This document shows positions 15,392 to 23,550 of a stretch of 31,142 nt of DNA, one piece after another; the stretch's first letter is position 1, and every line of letters starts with the position of its first letter. Under the pieces are notes generated by a model that was not told where the DNA came from, did not search any database, and saw nothing but the letters and a program-made list of their open reading frames with translations. Position numbers and translations under genes: made by a program. The DNA is from Bacillota bacterium (lineage in GTDB: Bacteria; Bacillota; UBA4882; UBA8346): NCBI GenBank assembly GCA_023394955.1, contig JAEWZY010000069.1, positions 1-31,142 on the forward strand, read 5' to 3'.

Positions 15392-15445
15392 CTGGCCACC
15401 CTCTTTCCGGTTGTTATTAAAACGGCAAGTGTTGCTGTTACCTGT

Positions 15446-15454
15446 ATTGTACCA
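15446..15454 (-). promoter_or_regulatory. Extended -10 promoter of the sigma/anti-sigma operon
   Basis: On the minus strand TGGTACAAT (15454-15446) is a TG-N-TATAAT-like extended -10 with one mismatch in the hexamer. The -35 is weak. A start near 15440 gives a leader of about 50 nt. Confidence 0.45.
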
Positions 15455-15494
15455 AAAGTTTATTAATCTGTAATTGGCAATATCTACAAATGAA

Positions 15495-16682
15495 TCATCT
15501 TCTAAAGGGCGGTCGGGAACTGTTTTTTATTTCTTGTTGCTGAGGTTTGGCCTCCAATTTCACCCTGAAAACTTTCAACTCTTTGTCGCGGTAAATCAAA
15601 AGATCTATTTCTTGGTTAACTTTAAGGTTCTTAATGATATCGACGACATCCTGAGGAGATTTTACTTTTTTACGATTAACTTCCTTGATGATATCCCCAT
15701 CCATTAACCCCGCTTTAGCCGCCGGACCGTCGGGCGCCACTTGAATAATTGCGCCTTCGGTGTTTGACAGACCATAGTATTCGGCAATCCGGTCGTTTAT
15801 TTCAATCACACCAACACCCAACCAAGGGGTTGCCGGACGATCTACTTTACCTTTTTCGATCAGATCTTGAACGATACTTTTTGCCAAATTAATAGGAATC
15901 GCAAAGCCTAATCCTTGAGCATTAGCGATGATCGCTTCATTGATTCCGATTACTTTACCAGTCAAATCAACCAAAGGCCCGCCACTGTTTCCCGGATTAA
16001 TGGCGGCATCAGTTTGGATTAGGTTGCCGGAACGATTGGGGTCTTCCAAAGAACGGCCTACAGCGCTAATGATTCCCGCGGTTACGGTATCGTGAAAACC
16101 GTAAGGATTTCCGATGGCGACTACCCATTGACCTGGTTCTAGAGTATTTGAATCACCCATTTCCACTGCCGGGAGGTTCTTCTCGTTAATCTTGACTACA
16201 GCCAAGTCGGTCTGAGGGTCGGTCCCAACCACACGGCCGTCATATTTTTTGCCACCGTATAAAGTTACCTTCAGTGTTTGAGCGTCCCGTACCACATGCT
16301 CATTGGTAAGGATGTATCCGTCGGATCTAATGATAAAACCGGAACCGGCGCCTTTGACTTGTTGTTGATTTTGAAAGAACCCGGGCGGGAAAAAATCTCT
16401 AAATTGAAACGGTATTGAAGGACTAGTGGTGGTTACTACCGAAACAGTGTCAATATTGACAACCGATGGAGCAACTTTTTTTCGGGCGGCTACGATTGAC
16501 CCGTCGCTGATCGGGTTCGAAAGGTAACTGGCACTTTGAACAGTTGGTTGAAGCGACGGAACGGCGTCTGAAGAATTATTACGGTTTGAGTTTGATACCA
16601 AGGTAAAGGCGCCTGCAGTAAGTAAAGATGAACATAACGCAATAATGATTAAAGGCAAATATTTTTGAATTTTTTCTCTCAT
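15495..16682 (-). CDS. HtrA/DegP-type serine protease, membrane anchored
   Basis: This 395-residue S1C protease degrades or processes misfolded proteins outside the membrane. One N-terminal signal anchor (about 9-30) is followed by a Ser/Asn/Pro linker. The protease domain has the catalytic triad: His129 in ILTNEHVV, Asp159 in QTDLAVVKI and Ser233 in GNSGGPL. A single PDZ domain covers about 285-378, including GPAAKAGLMDGDII. The order anchor-protease-one PDZ and the length match Bacillus HtrA/YvtA/YycK. ATG at 16682 follows TAGGAGGT at 6 nt. It lies upstream of the sigma operon on the same strand, with about 100 bases and a separate promoter between. The 277-base gap before yicC (16683-16959) is divergent and holds both ribosome binding sites but no clear promoter match. 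Confidence 0.92.
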   Translation of the reverse strand: MREKIQKYLPLIIIALCSSLLTAGAFTLVSNSNRNNSSDAVPSLQPTVQSASYLSNPISDGSIVAARKKVAPSVVNIDTVSVVTTTSPSIPFQFRDFFPPGFFQNQQQVKGAGSGFIIRSDGYILTNEHVVRDAQTLKVTLYGGKKYDGRVVGTDPQTDLAVVKINEKNLPAVEMGDSNTLEPGQWVVAIGNPYGFHDTVTAGIISAVGRSLEDPNRSGNLIQTDAAINPGNSGGPLVDLTGKVIGINEAIIANAQGLGFAIPINLAKSIVQDLIEKGKVDRPATPWLGVGVIEINDRIAEYYGLSNTEGAIIQVAPDGPAAKAGLMDGDIIKEVNRKKVKSPQDVVDIIKNLKVNQEIDLLIYRDKELKVFRVKLEAKPQQQEIKNSSRPPFRR

Positions 16683-16959
16683 TTTAAGACCTCCTAATCC
16701 GTATGGATTATTTTGAATTAACTTTAATTAATTCTGGAATCATAGTTGAAAAAACAGTGTTAGAGTGAAAATAGTATTCCGGGAGATAGATAGATTGATT
16801 CCATCATGGGTTTAATCGAAAAAACGGACTATCTTAAAAAAAGTTCCTTAAGTTCTGTTAAATTTCCTGGAAAAAAAGAGGAATTATTCATTCTAGGTTG
16901 AATATATATTTTATTTCCAGATAAATCCTGGCAACTCAGGGGAAAGGTTACTTTACAAC

Positions 16960-17838
16960 TTGGCGCTGAGCATGACTGGTTACGGGCGGGGTATTAAAGG
17001 AACTCCAGCCTATTCTATTACAATTGATATCAAATCCATCAATCATCGTTATCTTGAATTTTATTTTAAAATCCCTCGGATCTACTCGTTTTTAGAAGAT
17101 AAACTCCGACGGGATCTTACGTCCAAGGTATCGAGGGGAAAAATAGAAGTATCGGTTGCTATCGAAAAACTCTTATCTGAAGAAGTGTTGGTGAAATTAA
17201 ACCGACCGATATTGACTTCTTATTTTAAAGCCATTGATGAACTGATTACTGAATTTAAAGTCCAAGGCAGACCTGATTTAACCACAATTTTAAATCTGCC
17301 GGACGTGATGCAAACGGTCCAACCAACGGAAGACCAAGAACAAATAGGGGTTTTAGTCGGTGAAGTTCTCAAAGAAGCGATCGAGAATCTCCTTGAAATG
17401 CGTCACGCCGAAGGCAGACGGCTGGAAGTTGATTTACAGGAAAAACTGGCTATTTTAAACGGGCTGAAACAGTATTTAGCTGAACTTGCGCCGGAGATGG
17501 TCTCCGATTACCGGATCCGTTTGGCCAAAAGAATTCAGGAACTGACCGAAGGAATTGAAGTTGATCCCAATCGTCTGGCGACCGAAGTTGCTGTTTTTGC
17601 GGATAAATCGGACATCAATGAGGAATTAGTGCGTATTGAAAGCCACTTGCATCAATTTCAAAAGACTTTGAATCTGAACGAACCCATCGGGCGAAAGTTG
17701 GATTTTATGGTTCAGGAGTTAAATCGGGAGATCAATACCATAGGTTCCAAGGCCAATGATTTGAGAATATCTCAAATTGTAATTCAATTCAAGAGTGAGC
17801 TGGAGAAGATTAGAGAACAAATTCAAAATATTGAATAG
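16960..17838 (+). CDS. yicC: YicC-family endoribonuclease
   Basis: The 292-residue protein has the family start ALSMTGYGRG, the N-terminal YicC domain with SINHRYLEFYFKIPR, and the C-terminal DUF1732 domain with EVAVFADKSDINEELVRIESHL and GRKLDFMVQELNREINTIGSKAND. YicC proteins are RNases involved in RNA turnover; the Bacillus homologue is YloC. The start is TTG at 16960, about 12 nt after GGAAAGG; ATG at 16972 would trim four residues that the family usually has. It opens the plus-strand housekeeping block; the next gene begins 13 bases later and its ribosome binding site overlaps the yicC stop. Confidence 0.93.
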   Translation: MALSMTGYGRGIKGTPAYSITIDIKSINHRYLEFYFKIPRIYSFLEDKLRRDLTSKVSRGKIEVSVAIEKLLSEEVLVKLNRPILTSYFKAIDELITEFKVQGRPDLTTILNLPDVMQTVQPTEDQEQIGVLVGEVLKEAIENLLEMRHAEGRRLEVDLQEKLAILNGLKQYLAELAPEMVSDYRIRLAKRIQELTEGIEVDPNRLATEVAVFADKSDINEELVRIESHLHQFQKTLNLNEPIGRKLDFMVQELNREINTIGSKANDLRISQIVIQFKSELEKIREQIQNIE

Positions 17839-17851
17839 GAGGTGAGACAGG

Positions 17852-18166
17852 ATGGCGCTGCCCAAACTTTCATTGGAGGAAAAAAGGAGAGCTCTGAAAA
17901 AAGCTCAAGAAGTAAGGAGTAAAAGAGCAAAAATCCGTCAGAACCTGAAAAAAGGAAGGACCACCATACGCGAAGTATTAAACAATATTAATGATGACGT
18001 GGTGGCCAAAATGAGAGTAGTTTACTTACTAGAGTCATTGCCGCGTATCGGTAAAGTAAAGACAAAAAAAATCATGAATGATATCGGTATTGATGAGACC
18101 CGTAGAATTCAGGGACTCGGTAACCGTCAAAAACAAGCTTTAATAGAAAGACTCGGCAACAATTAG
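17852..18166 (+). CDS. Actinobacterial-type integration host factor (mIHF-like)
   Basis: The 104-residue basic protein begins ALPKLSLEEKRRALKKAQEVR and contains KMRVVYLLESLPRIGKVK (about residues 50-67), followed by KIMNDIGIDETRRIQGLGNRQ. From memory this lines up along its full length with the mIHF of Streptomyces and Mycobacterium, a nucleoid protein with one long helix and a helix-two-turn-helix (S13-like) domain; it is unrelated to the HU/IHF fold. It should bind and bend DNA non-specifically. ATG at 17852 follows TAGGAGGTGAG. In Actinobacteria the gene sits directly before gmk; here it sits between yicC and remA, one gene away from gmk, so the neighbourhood is partly conserved across phyla. 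Confidence 0.88.
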   Translation: MALPKLSLEEKRRALKKAQEVRSKRAKIRQNLKKGRTTIREVLNNINDDVVAKMRVVYLLESLPRIGKVKTKKIMNDIGIDETRRIQGLGNRQKQALIERLGNN

Positions 18167-18188
18167 GAAGGAGGCACTTCAGAAGGAT

Positions 18189-18455
18189 ATGGACATCAAA
18201 TTAATTAACATCGGATTCGGCAATATTGTCTCCGCCAACCGAATAGTTGCCATCGTCAGTCCTGAATCATCTCCGATCAAGAGAATCATCCAGGAAAGCC
18301 GTGACCGAAGCATGTTAATCGATGCCACTTACGGACGTCGTACCAGAGCGGTAATTATCACCGACAGCGATCATGTTATTCTATCCGCTGTTCAGCCGGA
18401 AACCGTCGCTCATCGGCTTACATCAAAAGATGCGAACATAGAATCGGAGGAATAA
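18189..18455 (+). CDS. remA: RemA-family DNA-binding regulator (DUF370)
   Basis: The 88-residue protein starts MDIKLINIGFGNIVSANRI and has SPIKRIIQESRDRSMLIDATYGRRTR and VIITDSDHVILSAVQPETVA, the full signature of RemA. In Bacillus subtilis RemA activates biofilm-matrix and osmoprotection genes and forms a ring-like, DNA-wrapping oligomer. The position before gmk is the usual one in Bacillota. AAGGAGG at 18168-18174 is 14 nt from the ATG, which is long, but AGAAGGA directly before the start may help and no other start codon exists in frame. Confidence 0.94.
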   Translation: MDIKLINIGFGNIVSANRIVAIVSPESSPIKRIIQESRDRSMLIDATYGRRTRAVIITDSDHVILSAVQPETVAHRLTSKDANIESEE

Positions 18456-18460
18456 AAGTT

Positions 18461-19075
18461 TTGATGATGTCATCGGGTTTGTTGATTGTCATTTCAGGGC
18501 CTTCGGGTGTAGGTAAGAATACGGTTATTAATAATCTTTTCAACCGTCAACCGGGTTTAAAGTATTCCGTTTCAGCTACTACCCGAGCTCCCAGGCCTAA
18601 CGAGATTGATGGTCAACATTATTTTTTTTTAACGGACACGGAGTTTCAAAAAAAGATAGGCAACGGAGAATTTTTGGAATGGGCCAAAGTTTATGAATAT
18701 TACTACGGCACTCCAAAACAGAATGTTCAACAATTGCTGGAATCAGGTCAGGACCTGGTTTTGGATATTGAAGTACAAGGCGCGCTTCAAGTTAAACGCT
18801 CTTTACCCGATGCAGTACTAATTTTTTTAGCGCCGCCTTCTCTCTCTGAATTAAAGAAGAGGCTAATCGGAAGGAATACCGAGCTGAAAGCGGAATTAAA
18901 CAAACGCCTCCAATATATCAAGACTGAATTTCAGAGTATACCCCAATACGATTATTTAATTGTAAATCAGGAAATTGACTTGACATGCGAACGGATTAAA
19001 TGTATCATACAAGCTGAGAAAGATAGAGTTAATCGCCAAGAACCAGGTTTAATCGATAACATATTGAAGAGTTGA
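18461..19075 (+). CDS. gmk: Guanylate kinase
   Basis: The 204-residue enzyme phosphorylates GMP to GDP with ATP, the step that feeds GTP, dGTP and (p)ppGpp pools. The P-loop is SGPSGVGKNT (12-21). The GMP-binding region has YSVSATTRAPRPNEIDGQHYFF and EFLEWAKVYEYYYGTP, and the lid region has FLAPPSLSELKKRLIGRNTE. Length is normal. TTG at 18461 is 8 nt after GGAGGAA; ATG at 18464 or 18467 is equally possible and changes little. It starts five bases after remA and is part of the same operon. Confidence 0.96.
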   Translation: MMMSSGLLIVISGPSGVGKNTVINNLFNRQPGLKYSVSATTRAPRPNEIDGQHYFFLTDTEFQKKIGNGEFLEWAKVYEYYYGTPKQNVQQLLESGQDLVLDIEVQGALQVKRSLPDAVLIFLAPPSLSELKKRLIGRNTELKAELNKRLQYIKTEFQSIPQYDYLIVNQEIDLTCERIKCIIQAEKDRVNRQEPGLIDNILKS

Positions 19076-19158
19076 ATATTATATAATAAAGACAAAGATT
19101 CTAGCTTAATAGACGATCTGAATTACGTATTTGTAAAGACAAAAGGAGGCATTTGTTT

Positions 19159-19362
19159 TTGATCTATCCTTCCTTAGATGAATTACTTGAAAAGGTGGAT
19201 AACCGATACACCCTGGTTATTACCGCGGCTAAAAGAGCTCGTAAGATTCTTGAAGAAGAAAAGTCCGACGAAGAAAAAACTATTAAACCGGTGTCGAGCG
19301 CATTAGGAGAAATTGGCGCCGGAAAGTTTAGAGTTGAAAGAACCAAAGCCGGTATCAAGTGA
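19159..19362 (+). CDS. rpoZ: RNA polymerase omega subunit
   Basis: The 67-residue protein MIYPSLDELLEKVDNRYTLV continues with ITAAKRARKILEE, the conserved omega core that clamps the beta-prime subunit and aids polymerase assembly. I place the start at TTG 19159 because AAAGGAGG (19142-19149) is then 9 nt away; the alternative TTG at 19153 would leave only 3 nt. It is slightly shorter than most omegas at the C-terminus. It follows gmk after 83 bases and is itself followed by a strong terminator, so yicC to rpoZ can form one transcript. Confidence 0.92.
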   Translation: MIYPSLDELLEKVDNRYTLVITAAKRARKILEEEKSDEEKTIKPVSSALGEIGAGKFRVERTKAGIK

Positions 19363-19369
19363 ATTAGTA

Positions 19370-19403
19370 AATCTCAGAGCCTTGCCCCTCTGAGATTTTT
19401 ATT
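19370..19403 (+). terminator. Rho-independent terminator after rpoZ
   Basis: AATCTCAGAG (19370-19379) pairs perfectly with CTCTGAGATT (19388-19397) around an 8-nt loop, followed by TTTATTTTAT. It splits the housekeeping block into a yicC-rpoZ part and a priA-rsmB part. Confidence 0.9.
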
Positions 19404-19454
19404 TTATAATTGATCTAAATTGGTTAAGTATTGAAAGTTAGGGATAAAGATTAG

Positions 19455-21899
19455 ATGAGTGATATTGCGCAGATATTAATTAGTTCCCAGGCCCAACCAT
19501 TGGATAAATTATTTGACTACCTGGTTCCGGAAAAGTTTAAAAAAACAGCGAAAATTGGAGCCAGAGTGATTGTTCCTTTCCAAAACCGGTCGAATATCGG
19601 ATATATCTGGTTTTTAAAAGAAAATTCCGCTATTCAAGGTTTAAAAGCAATTGCCCAAATTATTGACGACCCTCCATTACTTTCTCCGGTCCAGTATCAG
19701 TTGGCCGAGTGGCTGGCGGAGCACTATTTTTGCAGCCGTTCCGAGGGATTAAAACATTGTCTTCCGCCAGGATCGAATCCGGTCAGGGTTCCTTATTATC
19801 GGTTAAATCTGGGCCACGATGAAATTGAAAAACGATTGGCGCGTAAATTCGATACCTCCGTTCTGATTAAGGCCATCGCTCTCATAACTAAACTAAAGGA
19901 TTCGCCGGTCAAGGAATGGGAAAAAAGTTTTTTCAATCTTCCTCAAGTTTGGGACTATTTAACTAGAAACCGAATGGTAGTAAAAGCTTATCGCTATACT
20001 TCACCCAAGACTAAAACCAAGGTTTCTCGAATGTTTTGTTGGGCATCGGATGAAGTAGCGGCAACCAGCGTTACCGGAAAACGGGTTCAATCGGTCCTGA
20101 TTGAAGAAAAAATGCTTTCTCGTTCCCAGTTATGTATCATGGCTGAAGTTAGCGGTTCAGTCATTGACCGGCTCGTCCGTGAAGGGAAACTAGTTGGCCT
20201 TGATGTCCCTCAGGAACGGAAACCGGTTGGCTTTTCAGAGATTGAAACCTTAAGGGAGCCCTGCCATTTTACGTCCGAACAAACTGAGGTCTGGAGCGAA
20301 TTTTGTTTCCGGAGGGATCTGGGCCTCTTTCTATTGCACGGAATTACGGGAAGCGGTAAAACCGAGATTTATCTTAAGGCAGCCGCGGAAGCCATCGGCC
20401 AAGGCCAACAAGTCTTATATTTGGTTCCGGAAATTGCCTTAACGCCCCAAACTTTGGAAAGATCCAGGCTCAGGTTTGGCGATCAAGTTGCGCTTTTACA
20501 CAGTAATATGTCCGACGGTGAACGGTACGATCAATGGTTTAACATTAAAAATAAAAAGGCCAACTTGGTTTTGGGAGCTAGGTCGGCTTTATTTGCGCCC
20601 TTCGAAAGCCTGGGACTGATCATCATTGATGAAGAACATGAATCATCGTATAAACAGGAGGAGACTCCCCGATATCATACCCGGACCGTAGTTGAAAAAT
20701 TAGCTGAATTGACAGGGGCAAAGGTTATTTTCGGAAGCGCTACTCCTTCTTTAGAATCCTTTTATGCCGCTCAAAACGGAAAATATTGTTATTTAGGGCT
20801 TAAGGAACGGTTTAATCAAAAACCTTTGCCTCAAGTCTCAATCATTGATATGCGGGAAGAACTTCGGCAGGGCAATAAAAACATTCTTAGCAATTCTCTT
20901 CATGAAGCTGTCAATCAAGCCGTATCCCGGCGGGAACAAGTGATCCTACTGCTCAACCGCAGAGGCTATTCCACTTTCATCTTATGCCGTGATTGCGGTT
21001 ACTCATTAGCTTGTCCCAATTGCGAAGTATCGTTGACTTATCATCTTTCGGAGCGGGTTTTACGTTGCCATTATTGTGATTATCGCCAACCAGTCCCCGA
21101 TTTGTGTCCCAAATGCCAAAGCAGTCGGATTCGTTATTTTGGGCACGGCACTCAAAAGCTTGAGGAAGAGCTGGCCAACTTCTTTCCCCAAGCGAAACTG
21201 ATCCGAATGGACATGGACTCTACCTCCAGGAAAGGGTCACACTACCGGATTTATCAAGAACTCACCTCCGGAGAAGTGGATATCCTCCTCGGAACCCAAA
21301 TGGTAGCCAAAGGCCTTGATCTACCACGAGTTACTTTGGTTGGTGTCATTTCCGCTGATTCGACCTTGAATATTCCGGATTTTCGAGCGGCGGAACGGAC
21401 CTTTCAATTATTGACCCAAGTGGCTGGAAGGGCTGGTAGAGGAGAAAAGGTCGGCCGGGTTATTTTTCAGACCTACAACCCGGAACATTATTCGTTGCAA
21501 TTCGCCAAGGACCATGATTATCTCGGTTTTTATCAAGCGGAAATCGAGCGACGGCGGGAATTGAATTATCCGCCTTTCTCGGAGTTCATCAAGATCGGTT
21601 TTACCGGTTTAAACCGGGAAAAGGTAGAAGATGCCGCAACGACTTTCGCTGGAATTTGCCGTGACTTAATCTTTGAAAACATTGACCCGCAAAAAGGTAA
21701 TAATTATATCCAATTGATGGGCCCTGCTCCCGCCTTAATTCCTAAAATCGAATCTAAATTTCGATGGCAATTATTACTTAAAAGCAGTTATTCAGAGGTT
21801 CTTCAAGATTTAGTAAACGGTTCCTGGTCGAAATTTCCGTTCCGGAAATTTAGCGATGTTAAAATCATTCGGGATCGTAGTCCATATTCTATAGTATAG
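19455..21899 (+). CDS. priA: Primosomal protein N', replication restart helicase
   Basis: This 814-residue superfamily 2 helicase recognises stalled forks and reloads the replicative helicase. The N-terminal DNA-binding domain (1-105) begins with the IAQILISSQAQPLDKLFDYL pattern. The helicase core has Walker A GITGSGKT (296-303), the DEEH Walker B (392-395) and FGSATPS (427-433). The zinc region has eight cysteines (C511, C514, C520, C523, C538, C541, C551, C554) in the usual C-x2-C pairs. The C-terminal part carries VTLVGVISADSTLNIPDFRAAERTFQLLTQVAGRAGR-type motif VI. Length and all motifs are normal. ATG at 19455 has only a weak upstream AGGGATAAAG. The usual neighbour coaBC is missing between rpoZ and priA. 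Confidence 0.97.
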   Translation: MSDIAQILISSQAQPLDKLFDYLVPEKFKKTAKIGARVIVPFQNRSNIGYIWFLKENSAIQGLKAIAQIIDDPPLLSPVQYQLAEWLAEHYFCSRSEGLKHCLPPGSNPVRVPYYRLNLGHDEIEKRLARKFDTSVLIKAIALITKLKDSPVKEWEKSFFNLPQVWDYLTRNRMVVKAYRYTSPKTKTKVSRMFCWASDEVAATSVTGKRVQSVLIEEKMLSRSQLCIMAEVSGSVIDRLVREGKLVGLDVPQERKPVGFSEIETLREPCHFTSEQTEVWSEFCFRRDLGLFLLHGITGSGKTEIYLKAAAEAIGQGQQVLYLVPEIALTPQTLERSRLRFGDQVALLHSNMSDGERYDQWFNIKNKKANLVLGARSALFAPFESLGLIIIDEEHESSYKQEETPRYHTRTVVEKLAELTGAKVIFGSATPSLESFYAAQNGKYCYLGLKERFNQKPLPQVSIIDMREELRQGNKNILSNSLHEAVNQAVSRREQVILLLNRRGYSTFILCRDCGYSLACPNCEVSLTYHLSERVLRCHYCDYRQPVPDLCPKCQSSRIRYFGHGTQKLEEELANFFPQAKLIRMDMDSTSRKGSHYRIYQELTSGEVDILLGTQMVAKGLDLPRVTLVGVISADSTLNIPDFRAAERTFQLLTQVAGRAGRGEKVGRVIFQTYNPEHYSLQFAKDHDYLGFYQAEIERRRELNYPPFSEFIKIGFTGLNREKVEDAATTFAGICRDLIFENIDPQKGNNYIQLMGPAPALIPKIESKFRWQLLLKSSYSEVLQDLVNGSWSKFPFRKFSDVKIIRDRSPYSIV

Positions 21900-21978
21900 C
21901 CCTAGAATTTTTTAGAGACTTAAATTATAATGATTCAGACTTGATTTATTTTTGATCTGTAAAAATGAGGTGTGTAAA

Positions 21979-22431
21979 TTGGCGTTATTAAAAATTCATA
22001 CCGGAGAGGACCCGGTGCTTCGGCAGAAAGCCCGGAATATTACTAAAATAAGTAAAAAATTACGGGTTTTGGCCAAAGATATGTTTGAAACGATGTATCA
22101 AGCCAATGGGGTAGGGTTAGCCGCTCCCCAGGTAGGAATATCGGAACGGATGGTTGTAATCGATGTCGGCACAGGGCCGATAGTTTTGATCAATCCCGGG
22201 ATCACCAAAATTGAAGGGGAGAATCGGGATATGGAAGGCTGTCTTTCATTACCCGATCGAAACGAATATGTCACCCGCGCGGAACGGGTGTGCGTTACTG
22301 CCTTCGACCTTAACGGCAAGAAGATTAACTTGACCGGGGAAGGTTTATTGGCCCGCGCCTTTCAACATGAGATCGATCATTTAAACGGAATTCTATTCAT
22401 TGATTACTTAAGTGACACAAAGGAGCAATGA
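21979..22431 (+). CDS. def: Peptide deformylase
   Basis: The 150-residue enzyme removes the formyl group from the first methionine of new proteins. All three family motifs are present: GVGLAAPQ (44-51), EGCLS (86-90, with metal ligand C88) and QHEIDH (129-134, ligands H130 and H134, catalytic E131). I choose TTG at 21979 since GAGGTG lies 6 nt upstream and the product then begins MALLKIHTGEDPVLR like most deformylases; the longer frame from 21952 adds nine residues without family support. The stop is one base before the fmt start, so def and fmt are coupled, matching their paired roles in the formylation cycle. Confidence 0.96.
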   Translation: MALLKIHTGEDPVLRQKARNITKISKKLRVLAKDMFETMYQANGVGLAAPQVGISERMVVIDVGTGPIVLINPGITKIEGENRDMEGCLSLPDRNEYVTRAERVCVTAFDLNGKKINLTGEGLLARAFQHEIDHLNGILFIDYLSDTKEQ

Positions 22432-22432
22432 G

Positions 22433-23422
22433 TTGCGTAATTCATTAAGGGGCAATAAATTTTCCGTCTTATTCATGGGTACTCCCGAATTTGCCGCGGT
22501 GAGCCTTGAATATTTATTATCCGTTAATTTTTCAATAATCGGGGTTGTCACTCAACCGGATCGTCCTAAAGGAAGAGGAATGGCGTTACAACCTTCCCCG
22601 GTTAAAAAAATAGCTCTCCAAAACGGTCTGCAGATTTACCAACCCCAACAGGTGGACAGTGAGGAGTTTTTATCAGTTTATCGTCAACTCCGGCCGGATC
22701 TGGTAGCAGTGGTCGCTTTCGGCCAAAAAATACCTTCGGAGATTTTAAACAGCCCCAAATTCGGCTGTATAAACGTACATGGTTCGTTGTTGCCGAAGTA
22801 CCGAGGGGCTGACCCGATTCGGCGGGCGCTGTTGAACGGTGATCGGATCACCGGAATTACCACCATGTATATGAATGAAGGCTGGGACACCGGAGATATT
22901 ATCTTCCAGGAAGAGCTGGAGATTGGCAAAGATGAAAATTTCGGCAGTTTATATTGTCGTCTAGCGGAACTCGGAGGGAGACTGCTGCTTCAAACCATCA
23001 GGGCTCTGTTAGCCGGGGAAGCGCCTAGGATTTCTCAAGATGATCGATTGGCAACTAAGGCATTTAAGGTTAAATCCGAACAATACCGGATTGATTGGGG
23101 AGAACCGGCTGAAAAGATCCATAACTTAGTGAGGGCCCTGGCCCCTTCTCCCGGAGCGGAAACTTATTTTAATTCCGAACGTTTAAAGATCTTAGAAACA
23201 AGAATGGCCGGTCTTTCCGAGGGTAATATTAAGGGTTGTGGCCCGGGAGGGATCATCCGGATCATAAAAAATGAGGGCTTGTTAGTCTTAGCCGGGGATC
23301 GGCCGTTGTTAATCACTAAAATGCAGCCGTCCGGGAAACGAGCGATGTCCGCCAACGACTGCGCCAATGGTCGTTGTATCAAAGAAGGAATGCGCCTTTG
23401 CGTTTCCCCGGAACAAATATAA
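22433..23422 (+). CDS. fmt: Methionyl-tRNA formyltransferase
   Basis: The 329-residue enzyme formylates initiator Met-tRNA using 10-formyltetrahydrofolate. The N-terminal domain has VLFMGTPEFA (12-21) and the catalytic region INVHGSLLPKYRGADPI with Asn114 and His116, followed by GWDTGDI with Asp152. The C-terminal OB-like domain begins around KVKSEQYRIDWGEPAEKIHNLVRAL. TTG at 22433 is 7 nt after AAAGGAG and one base past the def stop; the longer GTG frame at 22412 would start upstream of this ribosome binding site. The usual A of RGAAPI is D here, a minor change. A 128-base gap precedes the next gene. Confidence 0.96.
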   Translation: MRNSLRGNKFSVLFMGTPEFAAVSLEYLLSVNFSIIGVVTQPDRPKGRGMALQPSPVKKIALQNGLQIYQPQQVDSEEFLSVYRQLRPDLVAVVAFGQKIPSEILNSPKFGCINVHGSLLPKYRGADPIRRALLNGDRITGITTMYMNEGWDTGDIIFQEELEIGKDENFGSLYCRLAELGGRLLLQTIRALLAGEAPRISQDDRLATKAFKVKSEQYRIDWGEPAEKIHNLVRALAPSPGAETYFNSERLKILETRMAGLSEGNIKGCGPGGIIRIIKNEGLLVLAGDRPLLITKMQPSGKRAMSANDCANGRCIKEGMRLCVSPEQI

Positions 23423-23550
23423 GCGCGCTTAAAGTTTAAACTAAATGAAATTGAGTTTTTGAACAACTTATGATAAAAGTGGGTTAGGGACATTTTATCA
23501 ATGAAAATCATTGTACATGTTAACATAGTACATAAAAAGGAGATGAACAG

